Source: Streptomyces sp. NRRL F-525 (GTDB taxonomy: Bacteria > Actinomycetota > Actinomycetes > Streptomycetales > Streptomycetaceae). From it: a stretch of DNA of 64,000 nucleotides. The stretch is from the NCBI RefSeq assembly GCF_000716605.1, contig NZ_JNXE01000011.1:1-64000 (forward strand), in the 5' to 3' direction. Every line of letters begins with the position of its first letter. Within the stretch, counting starts at the first letter, position 1. Under the pieces are notes generated by a model. The model ran no database searches. It saw only the letters and a list, made by a program, of their open reading frames with translations, and was not told the DNA's origin. Shown here piece by piece: positions 1 through 7,560 of this stretch. A program made the translations under genes and the position numbers.

Positions 1-659
1 GTTTCCGAGAGGTGTCTTCGGTGGTGGTGGGGGGTGGGGGGCGGTGTGGGTGGCGGAGGGTGTGGTCGGGGTCGAAGGGTGCTGCGGGGGCCGGTGCGCG
101 TCGTTGGGACCAGGGGGCGTCGCAGGGGCCGGAGGGTGCAGCCGGGATCAGAGGATGCTGTGGGGGCCGGTGCGCGCCGCCGGGACCAGAGGGCGCCGCC
201 GGAACCGGCGCGGGCAGCCGGAACCGGCGCGGGCCGCCGGGACCAGAGAGCGCAGCCGGGATCGGCGCGCACCGGGCCGGGGGCTGGATGGCGCTGCGGG
301 AGCAGAGGCGCCGTGGGGGCAGGAGTGTGCCGCCGGGATCAGACGGTGCCGCGCGGACCAGAGGGTGCCGCGCGGACCAGAGGATGCTGGAACCCGAGGG
401 CGTCGCCCGGATTGCAAGGCGCTGTCGGGACCGGGACGCGCTGCTCGGAGCAGCCGGGGTCGGAAGGGCCCGCCGGGTTTGGACCGGGCCAGGGGCCGGC
501 ACGCGTCCGGTCCGGACCGCGCCCCGGGCCAGCGGTGGCCCGGGCTGGAGCGCGCCGGGGCTGGACCCTCTCGGGAGGTGGTGGGTGCCGGGGCTGGACC
601 GTTCCGGGAGGTAGTGGGTGCCGGGCTGGACCGTTCCAAGAGGCGGAGGGCGTCGGCGG
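1..659. repeat. GC-rich degenerate repeat region, no credible gene
   Basis: All three forward frames and parts of the reverse are open here, which is a composition effect; none gives a recognisable protein. The DNA is built from nested imperfect repeats. A unit beginning GGGGGCCGGTGCGCG and containing GGGACCAG recurs about 76 bp apart (near 85 and 161). A 19-bp unit CCGGAACCGGCGCGGGCAG is tandemly repeated near 201-238. GCGCGGACCAGAGGGTGCC is doubled near 350-385. Between about 562 and 640 a 32-33 bp unit (TGGACC..TTCCGGGAGGT.GTGGGTGCCGG) is repeated two and a half times and ends with TGGACCGTTCCA at 627-638. The region abuts the stop codon of the transpeptidase gene. It may extend left of the window. 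Confidence 0.75.
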
Positions 660-1898
660 CTAGACCGCGCTCCCCGCCTTCCACTCCGCCCAAGACAGGT
701 TCCAGCCGTTGAGGCCGTTGTCCGCCGCCACGGTCTTCTCGCCGGAGTTCTTCACGATGACGACGTCGCCGAGCATCGAGCTGTCGTAGAACTTGTAGCC
801 AGCCACCGACGTGTCGTTCGCGCCCTTCGCGTCGTGCAGGCCGACGCAGCCGTGGCTGGTGTTCTCGCTGCCGAACACCGACGTGGACGCCCAGTAGTTG
901 CCGTGCACGAAGGTGCCGGAGGTGGTGAGGCGCTGGGCGTGCGGGACGTCGGAGATGTCGTACTCGTCGCCGAGGCCGACCGTCGAGGACTCCATGCGGG
1001 TCTGCTTGAACCGCTCGCTGATCACCATGATCCCGGACCAGGTGGTGTGCTGGGCGTTGCCGCCGCTGACCGGGTAGGTCGCGAGGGTCTTGCCGTCCCG
1101 CTTGACGGTCATCTCCTTGCTGGACAGGTCGACCGTGCTGATCTGCTCGCGCCCGATGTCGAAGGTGACGTCCTTGGACTGGACGCCGTAGATCCCGTCC
1201 TGGCCCTCGACGTCCTTCAGACGCAGGCTGAGGGTGATCTTCGTGCCGGCCGCCCAGTACGTCTCGGGGCGGAAGTCCAGCCGCGTGTCGCTGAACCAGT
1301 GGCCGACGATCTCGACGGCGGGCTCGGCGGTGACGGTGATCGCCTTCTGGACGTTGGACCGGTCCTTGACCGCGTGCGTGAAGTTGATCGAGACAGGCAT
1401 GCCGACGCCGGAGGTGGAGTTCGCCTCGGGGGTGAAGTAGCCGACGAAGGTCTCGCCGGGCGACTTCGTGGTGAAGGTCAGGGTCTTCGCGGCGGCGTCC
1501 TGCGCCTGCGCCGAGACCGTGTACTTCGTGCCCGAGTACGGGTTCTTCGTGGACGTCCACTTCGTCTTGGCGTCGTTGAAGGTGCCGGCCAGCGTGGAGC
1601 CGTCGTTGCCGGTCACCTTCACCGTGGCGAGCGTGCCGTCGGCCACGGTCACCGTGACCGGGGCCGTGAAGTCGGCCTTCTTGGTGCCGTCGGCGGGCGA
1701 GACCGTGACGGTCGGCGCCTTCGCGGCCTTCACCGTCGCCGTCGCCGACGAACCACCCGACGACGAGCTCTCCGCGGCCCCCGCCGAACCGCTGCAACCG
1801 GTCAGGACGGCGGCCGGCACCACCCCGAGCACGGTGAGGACCCCACGACGGGACCACCTCTCCGACTGCTTCTCGGACCGGTTGGATATGTGCGACAC
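660..1898 (-). CDS. L,D-transpeptidase lipoprotein (YkuD domain, Ig-like N-domain)
   Basis: A 412-residue predicted cell-wall enzyme that makes 3-3 cross-links between peptidoglycan stem peptides outside the membrane. The N-terminus has twin Arg (WSRRGVLTVLG) and a lipobox LTGC, so it is an exported lipoprotein. A Ser/Gly-rich linker is followed by Ig-like modules (about residues 60-245), as in mycobacterial LdtMt2-type enzymes. The C-terminal YkuD domain has the catalytic signature SHGCVGL with Cys351 and the upstream conserved His in TFVHGNYW. The GTG at 1898 is chosen because it directly precedes the signal peptide and has GGAGGAAGG upstream; the frame stays open to 2162 but that extension is not signal-like. 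Its neighbour on the right is divergent. Function is confident from the motif; the beta-lactam response or exact cross-link is not visible. Confidence 0.93.
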   Translation of the reverse strand: MSHISNRSEKQSERWSRRGVLTVLGVVPAAVLTGCSGSAGAAESSSSGGSSATATVKAAKAPTVTVSPADGTKKADFTAPVTVTVADGTLATVKVTGNDGSTLAGTFNDAKTKWTSTKNPYSGTKYTVSAQAQDAAAKTLTFTTKSPGETFVGYFTPEANSTSGVGMPVSINFTHAVKDRSNVQKAITVTAEPAVEIVGHWFSDTRLDFRPETYWAAGTKITLSLRLKDVEGQDGIYGVQSKDVTFDIGREQISTVDLSSKEMTVKRDGKTLATYPVSGGNAQHTTWSGIMVISERFKQTRMESSTVGLGDEYDISDVPHAQRLTTSGTFVHGNYWASTSVFGSENTSHGCVGLHDAKGANDTSVAGYKFYDSSMLGDVVIVKNSGEKTVAADNGLNGWNLSWAEWKAGSAV

Positions 1899-2245
1899 GC
1901 CCACGGCAGGCCTTCCTCCGCATGTCGCGCACACCCCCTGGCCGTACGCGACGAGATCACCAGTGCCGTTGCATCCTGCGCCACTTCCATGGGGTGAGTC
2001 TTTGAATCCCAGGGGCTCCACCTGAGATTCCTGTGAAGAGAGCATGAAAGAAGGCCTGAAACCACGGTTGCCGGACGCTTCCCGAGTGTGAACAGAGTAT
2101 GAAGGCGCCGACCGGTGCCCTGAGTATCCGGTGAGATCCCCGTCCCGCCATGGCTTCCCCACCTACCCGGTCGGAATAGTGAGGAAGGAACTGAAGGCGG
2201 AGTTCCGTTTCGGCGGCTCCGCGGCAGACCACGCCGGAGGTATTC
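1899..2245. promoter_or_regulatory. Divergent intergenic region
   Basis: This 347-bp gap separates the divergent transpeptidase and FAD-protein genes and must carry both promoters. The forward gene has a good ribosome binding site (GGAGG at 2236-2240). I see relatively AT-rich patches (about 2030-2105) suited to promoters, but no operator palindrome that I would defend and no small gene. Confidence 0.4.
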
Positions 2246-4909
2246 GTGACCGAAGTCCGCAAGCGGCCCACCGTGGCGATCGTCGGAGGGGGCGCGGCAG
2301 GCACCCTGACCGCCGTCCAGCTCTGCGAGACCGCCACCCGCCGCCGGACCCCGCTCGACCTGGTGCTGGTCGACCCGGCCCCGGAAGCCGGCCGCGGCAC
2401 GGCCTACGCCACACCCGATCCGCGCCATCGGCTCAACGTCCCGGCGGGCGGCATGAGTTGCTACCCCGACGACCCCGGCCACTTCACCCGCTGGCTGTGC
2501 CGCCACGGTGAACCCACTGTCAGCGGCGCCGATTTCGCCACCCGCTACCGCTACGGCGCCTACCTCGCCGACACACTCGCCCAGGCCGTCGTCCGCTCTC
2601 ACGGCACGGTCTCCGTACGCCGGCTGCGCACCCGCGCCGAGAGCTGTACCGGCACCCCCGAAGGCCCGGTGGAACTCCACCTCGCCGACGGGGGACTCCT
2701 CACCGCCGACAGCGCCGTCCTGGCCACCGGCCCCGCCGCTCCTACGGCCGCCTGGGCCCCGCCCGCGCTGCGCACCTCGCCCCGCTTCATCAACTCGCCC
2801 TGGAAACCAGGCGCGTTGGACGCCGTGCGCGATGACACCGCCGACGTCCTCCTCGTCGGCACCGGCCTCACCGCCGTGGACCTCGCCCTCACCCTGGACC
2901 GTTCCAAGCGCACGGTCCACGCCGTCTCCCGCCGCGGACTCCTGCCGCAGCCCCACGCGTTGGGACCGGCCGGCGCGATGGACGCGCCGAGCTGGCCCCG
3001 CGACCTCACCCTGAGCGGCCTGCGCCGAACCGTCTACCGGCACGTCAGCCGCTCCGTCCGCACCCACGGCGACTGGCGCCCCGCCCTGGACAGCCTGCGC
3101 CCGCACACCGCGCGACTCTGGCGCAGCCTCACCCCCGAAGAACGCGGGGAGTTCCTCGCCCACGAGGGCGCCCTCTGGAACACCCACCGCCACCGCATGG
3201 CCCCCACCACCGCCGAGTCGGTCACCCGGGCCCGCACCGCCCGCCGCCTCCAGGTCCACGCGGGCACGATCGCCGATGTGGTGGAGTCCGGCGGGCAGTT
3301 GGCGGTCACGCTGTCCAACGGCCGTACGGTGCGCGTGGGTTGGGTGATCGACTGCACGGGACCCGGGCAGCGGCTCGAAGACCCGCTGTGGCGTGGGCTG
3401 TTCGAGACAGGGGCGGCCGTTCCCGGCCCGCTCGGCATGGGTGTCGCCACCCGCGACGGACGTCTCCTCGACGCCCGAGGCCGTTCCCCGCGACCGCTGT
3501 TCACGCTCGGCGCCCCCAGGCGCGGTGAGCTGTGGGAGACCACGGCGATCCCCGAGATCCGCGTGCAGGCGGCCACTCTGGCCCAGCAGTTGCTGGCGCC
3601 ACCGGCCCGCCGCGCCGCCCGCCGCAGGCCCGTCGACGGACTCGGCCTCCCGCTCTCCACCCACGCCGAGGCCGCCACCGCCTACCGCAACGGACTCGAC
3701 CGGGTCCTCAAAGTACGCGCCGGAGCCGAGGACGCCTTCGCCCGCGCGGTCGCCCTGGACCCCGGATTCGCCCTGGGCCACGCGGCGTTGGCGTTGCTCG
3801 GCCACGAGTGCGGGGCCGCGGTCGACGTACCCCGGGCGCTCGCGGACGCCCAGCGCTGCGCACACGAACGCGCCGACGAACGCGAGCGGTCCTTCGTCGA
3901 CGTGATCACCCGCCGGGTCCAATCCGCCGACGGGGACGGCGCGTTGATACGACACCTCGACGCCCACCCCGCCGACGCGCTGGCCCTCGCCACCGCCGTC
4001 CCCACCATCGCGTTCTCCGGCGTCACCGACCTGGACGACGACTACGCCCTACGGCTCGTCGAGCAGACGTCCCCCGCCTACGACGGGCACTGGTTCCACA
4101 CCTCGCTGCTCGCGTTCCTGCGCCAGGAGCAGGGCCGGCTGTACGAGGCGGGCGAACTCGCCCACCGCGCCCTGGGAGTCGAGCCCGCGTCCGGTCACGC
4201 CGTGCACGCGCTGGCCCACGTCCACTACGAGTCCGGCGCCCACGAGGCGGGCCGGGACTGGCTGGACGGCTGGGTGTCCGGGCAGGGCCGGGGTGCCGTC
4301 CACCGGGCCCACTTCTCCTGGCACATCGCCCTGCACGAACTGGCGTTGGACGACCCCGCCGCCGTACGCAGGCGCTGGTTCGCGCAGTTGGCGCCCGGGC
4401 GGGTGACCGGGGTGCGCGCTCTGGTCGACTCGGGGTCGCTGCTGTGGCGGGCCCGGCTCAGCGGCAACTGGCAGGGGGAGCTGCCCACTTCGGACGTCCT
4501 GGGCACCGTGGCCTGCGAGGTGCTGGAGCGACCTGCGACGGCGTTCACGGCCCTGCACGCGGCAGTGGCTCTGACGGCGGCCGGAGACCTCCCCGCCCTC
4601 CGCCGCCTGCGCGACCACGCGGCGGGCGCCGACCCGGTGCAGCGCGAGGTCATCGCCCCGCTCTGCGACGCCTTCGCCGCCCTCGTCGAACACCGCTTCC
4701 ACGAAGCCGCCCACGGGCTCGACGCGTTGCTGCCGGTCCTGCGGAAGGTGGGTGGCAGCGCGGCCCAACGCGAGGTCGTCGAGGAGACGTTGCTGTACGC
4801 GCTGGTGTCGGCGGGGCGGTGCGACGCGGCACGACGGTTGCTGGACGCGCGGCTGGACCGGAAGGCGGCGCCTCGGGACCGGCGGATGCTGGCGGGGTTG
4901 CCCGGGTGA
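2246..4909 (+). CDS. FAD/NAD(P)-binding protein fused to a TPR (TTC38-like) domain
   Basis: An 887-residue two-part protein. Residues 1 to about 460 form an FAD/NAD(P)-binding unit of the NAD_binding_9 type: dinucleotide motif VAIVGGGAAGTLTAVQL at the start, a second one in DVLLVGTGLTAVDLAL, and the family-typical HRLNVPAGGMS. Residues from about 470 to the end are all-helical and read as tetratricopeptide repeats; AGELAHRALGVEPASGHAVH and ALAHVHYESGAHEAGRDWL resemble eukaryotic/bacterial TTC38 proteins. The GTG start at 2246 has GGAGG five bases upstream. The usual bacterial members I know are single-domain, so the fusion is noteworthy. The substrate is unknown: the first half suggests a flavin-dependent oxidoreductase or monooxygenase-like enzyme and the second half a protein-interaction or helical scaffold. 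Two-domain reading is firm; the TTC38 label is moderate. Confidence 0.82.
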   Translation: MTEVRKRPTVAIVGGGAAGTLTAVQLCETATRRRTPLDLVLVDPAPEAGRGTAYATPDPRHRLNVPAGGMSCYPDDPGHFTRWLCRHGEPTVSGADFATRYRYGAYLADTLAQAVVRSHGTVSVRRLRTRAESCTGTPEGPVELHLADGGLLTADSAVLATGPAAPTAAWAPPALRTSPRFINSPWKPGALDAVRDDTADVLLVGTGLTAVDLALTLDRSKRTVHAVSRRGLLPQPHALGPAGAMDAPSWPRDLTLSGLRRTVYRHVSRSVRTHGDWRPALDSLRPHTARLWRSLTPEERGEFLAHEGALWNTHRHRMAPTTAESVTRARTARRLQVHAGTIADVVESGGQLAVTLSNGRTVRVGWVIDCTGPGQRLEDPLWRGLFETGAAVPGPLGMGVATRDGRLLDARGRSPRPLFTLGAPRRGELWETTAIPEIRVQAATLAQQLLAPPARRAARRRPVDGLGLPLSTHAEAATAYRNGLDRVLKVRAGAEDAFARAVALDPGFALGHAALALLGHECGAAVDVPRALADAQRCAHERADERERSFVDVITRRVQSADGDGALIRHLDAHPADALALATAVPTIAFSGVTDLDDDYALRLVEQTSPAYDGHWFHTSLLAFLRQEQGRLYEAGELAHRALGVEPASGHAVHALAHVHYESGAHEAGRDWLDGWVSGQGRGAVHRAHFSWHIALHELALDDPAAVRRRWFAQLAPGRVTGVRALVDSGSLLWRARLSGNWQGELPTSDVLGTVACEVLERPATAFTALHAAVALTAAGDLPALRRLRDHAAGADPVQREVIAPLCDAFAALVEHRFHEAAHGLDALLPVLRKVGGSAAQREVVEETLLYALVSAGRCDAARRLLDARLDRKAAPRDRRMLAGLPG

Positions 4910-5017
4910 GGCGGGTAGGGGGGATGCTGATCGGGGTGGCTTGTGGAAAACGGGTGGGACGAGCGGGAGTTGGAGGCGCGTCCCGTCGTAGGCCTACCTC
5001 TGGATCCGATCTCGTGG

Positions 5018-6424
5018 TCAGTCGGGAGTGGGCCGTTCGCGGGGCTCGTCCTCCGGTGCCGGGGGGAGGCTGAGGGTCGCCTCCAGGCCTCCCGCGGGGC
5101 CGGTGTCGAGGTGGAGTGTGCCGTGGTGGAGGTGCGCCTGTTGGTCGACGAGGGCCAGGCCGAGGCCGGAGCCGGGCGAGCGGGCGCGGGTGCCGCGGGT
5201 GAACCGGGCCTTCATGGACTGCCGTTGGGCGGCGGGGATGCCGGGGCCGTCGTCGGCGACCGTGATGTGGACCGTTCCCGCGTCCTCGCCGAGCCGGACG
5301 TCCACCGTGCCCTCGAAGCGGCCGTGGAGGGCCGCGTTGTCGAGGAGATTGTCGACGGCCAGGCGTAGGCCGACGGGCCAACCATCCACGGTGGCAGGGG
5401 AGTTGGCCGTCAGCCGGTAGGTGGTCGTGGGGTGGCGGTGCGCCGCGTGGGCGACGGCCTCGGTGAGGAGCTCGCTCAGGACGACCGGGGTGCGTTCGGG
5501 GAGGGCGTGGGCGTCGCCGCGGGCCAGGGTCTGAAGTCCGGTGAGGAGCGCGGTGATTCGACGGTGCTCCGCGCTCATCGCCTCCAGGGCGCGGGCCCGT
5601 TGGGGTGCGGGGAGGTCGGGGTTGCGCTGGAGGGTCTCCAGGGTGACCCCGAGGCTGGTGAGCGGGGTGCGGAGTTCGTGGCCCGCGTCGGCGGTGAAAC
5701 GGCGGGTGGAGTCCATGCTGACGCGCAACTGGTCCAGCATGCTGTTCAGCGCGTGGGAGAGATCCGCGACCTCCTGCGGGTGTGTGACGGCGGGGAGTTG
5801 GGGCCCGGCCGTGTCCGCGCTGATCGCGAGGGCGCCGGTCCGCAGGCGTTCCAGTGGCTGGAGGATGATCCGGGTGAGCAGCCAGACGCCGCCGGCCGTG
5901 GCGAGGGCGGCGAGGAGCGTGACGGCGGCGACGATCACGGTGTTGTCCGCCAGCCGCCGTTCGATCGGGTCGATGTCCTGAAGCACTTCGAGGCGCTCGC
6001 CGGTGGTGCTCAGGGAGCGGGTCAGTGAGCGCCAGGTCTGCCCGTCGGTGTCGATCGTGCGGTATCCGTCACGGGTGGGCACCGGGAGTGGGGCGCTCGG
6101 CGTCTCGCCGTGCTGCGCGATCACCTTCCCACCGGAGACGAGCCGGACCAGGCTCTGACTTCCGGCCAGCAGACCGCCGTAGTCGTCGCTGTCCTCACCG
6201 CCACTGCCCGGATGGTCCCCCTGGTCGCGCAACTTGTCGGCATCCTGGTCGCCCTTCTCGGCACGGGCGGCGAGTTGCCGGTCGACATCGGTACGGTCGC
6301 GGTGATCGATCCGAGCCACGATGACCAACCCGGCGAGCGCAACCACGACGGTCACCAGCAACACGACAGCAGCGGTGATCCGGGAGCGGAGACTGCGCGG
6401 GACCCAGGTCATGGACCGGTCCAT
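5018..6424 (-). CDS. Sensor histidine kinase (HAMP, HisKA, HATPase)
   Basis: A 468-residue membrane kinase of a two-component system. It has a first membrane segment (ITAAVVLLVTVVVALAGLV), an extracytoplasmic domain of about 120 residues, a second membrane segment (VIVAAVTLLAALATAGGVWL), a HAMP linker, the phospho-acceptor box FTADAGHELRTPLTSL with His249, and ATP-binding boxes NLLDNAALHG, DDGPGIP and GSGLGLALV. It phosphorylates the response regulator encoded just upstream. The start is uncertain: ATG 6424 (MDRSM) and ATG 6412 both lie inside the degenerate repeat at 6408-6630 and neither has a convincing ribosome binding site; the frame also opens at 6475. The 180-bp gap to the regulator stop is unusually long for such a pair. 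Divergence from the ferric-reductase gene suggests that gene as a target. Confidence 0.9.
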   Translation of the reverse strand: MDRSMTWVPRSLRSRITAAVVLLVTVVVALAGLVIVARIDHRDRTDVDRQLAARAEKGDQDADKLRDQGDHPGSGGEDSDDYGGLLAGSQSLVRLVSGGKVIAQHGETPSAPLPVPTRDGYRTIDTDGQTWRSLTRSLSTTGERLEVLQDIDPIERRLADNTVIVAAVTLLAALATAGGVWLLTRIILQPLERLRTGALAISADTAGPQLPAVTHPQEVADLSHALNSMLDQLRVSMDSTRRFTADAGHELRTPLTSLGVTLETLQRNPDLPAPQRARALEAMSAEHRRITALLTGLQTLARGDAHALPERTPVVLSELLTEAVAHAAHRHPTTTYRLTANSPATVDGWPVGLRLAVDNLLDNAALHGRFEGTVDVRLGEDAGTVHITVADDGPGIPAAQRQSMKARFTRGTRARSPGSGLGLALVDQQAHLHHGTLHLDTGPAGGLEATLSLPPAPEDEPRERPTPD

Positions 6425-6630
6425 GGGGCGACGGCGGAGGAGGTGATCTGGGGGTGCGGCTTGCGTGGCTCCCACGTCATGGGCGGGTACGCGGGACTGC
6501 CCCCGGCGATGTTCCAGGGTCTCGGGCCGGCTGGCAGCCGCGTCATGGACCGTTCCACAGGACGCCCGCAGCCGGGATCGGAGCGCACGCCGCGCGACAC
6601 CCCCGTCACGGCCCGGTCCGCAGGACGAAG
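6408..6630. repeat. About 65-bp degenerate tandem repeat between kinase and regulator genes
   Basis: Four imperfect units begin with the block GGTCAT or CGTCAT/C at 6408, 6475, 6541 and 6604 (spacing 67, 66, 63). The best pair is CGTCATGGACCGTTCCACAG (6541) against CGTCACGGCCCGGTCCGCAG (6604). The last unit is the 3' end of the response-regulator gene including its stop codon, and the first contains the kinase start codons, so the array looks like serial duplication of the regulator's tail. Confidence 0.6.
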
Positions 6631-7301
6631 CCGATTCCGCGGACGGTTCGGAGCACCCGGGGACCGCCGTCGGCCTCCAGTTTTTTGCGGAGGTACCCGA
6701 TGAACACGTCGACCACGTTGGTGTCCACGTCCCAGGTGTAACCCCAGACCCGCTCCAACAGCTGGGCGCGGGACAGGACTTGGCCGGGCCGGTGGGCGAG
6801 GGCGAGGAGGAGGTCGAACTCGCGGGTGGTCAGGCGGAGTTCGCGTCCCGCCCGGGAGGCCACGCGGCGCGCGGGCTCGATCGCGACGTCGCCGACGACC
6901 AGGGACCGCTCGGTCGTCGACTCGTGCAGCCGCACCATCGCGTGCAGCCGAGCGGCCAACTCCCCGATGGAGAACGGTTTTACGACGTAGTCGTCCGCGC
7001 CCGCCGCGAGCCCCGCGACCCGGTCGTCGACTTCGTCGCGCGCCGAGAGCATGCACACCGGAAGCGTCCTGCCCTGGGCGCGCAGCGCGCGGACCACCTC
7101 GACCCCGGACAGACCCGGCATCGTCACGTCCAGGACGATCACCGACGGCGGTCGGCCGACGACCTCGTCGAGTGCCGTTTCGCCGTCCTCGGCCAGCCGT
7201 ACCGTGAAGCCCTCAAGACCGAGCCCCAGGTCCAGGGCCGCGCGCACGCCGGGGTCGTCGTCGACCACCAGCACCTCCGGCTTCCGGCCCACCGCCGCCA
7301 T
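6606..7301 (-). CDS. OmpR/PhoB-family response regulator
   Basis: A 231-residue DNA-binding regulator. The receiver domain starts VLVVDDDPGVRAAL, has the phospho-acceptor Asp58 in VIVLDVTMPG, Ser/Thr in MLSARDE and the conserved Lys in VVKPF. The C-terminal winged helix has the typical LTTREFDLLLALAHRPGQVL and VDVFIGYLRKKLE blocks. ATG 7301 is chosen because GAGG lies six bases upstream and the receiver begins at once; an upstream in-frame extension to 7379 lacks family similarity. It is transcribed before the kinase gene, away from the ferric-reductase gene; the 259-bp divergent gap 7302-7560 is the likely target promoter. The stop codon sits inside a degenerate repeat shared with the gap below it. 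Confidence 0.93.
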   Translation of the reverse strand: MAAVGRKPEVLVVDDDPGVRAALDLGLGLEGFTVRLAEDGETALDEVVGRPPSVIVLDVTMPGLSGVEVVRALRAQGRTLPVCMLSARDEVDDRVAGLAAGADDYVVKPFSIGELAARLHAMVRLHESTTERSLVVGDVAIEPARRVASRAGRELRLTTREFDLLLALAHRPGQVLSRAQLLERVWGYTWDVDTNVVDVFIGYLRKKLEADGGPRVLRTVRGIGFVLRTGP

Positions 7302-7560
7302 GCAGCACCTCGACTTCCTCACCGGCACCCGCGGGAACGGGCACCGTCGCCTGCCCTCAGGATCGGCGGCGAACAACAAGGAAGTCTAAGAACCACGCGG
7401 GCCCGTCCTCCCACCGAGCCGTTGTCGACACAGGTCAGAGGCCCGACCGCCCCTCCCGGCCGCCGGGTTTCTTAGAGCGGCCACAAAGAGCGAGGCAAGG
7501 GTGAGGACACGCCCTGGCCGCCGGGGCATCCCTGGCCCTCGCGACGAAGGAAGCCCGCCG

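Noticed and set aside
148..1932. A 594-codon reverse frame overlapping the transpeptidase
   Set aside because: It is out of frame with the YkuD gene and its tail is only the repeat block at 1-659.
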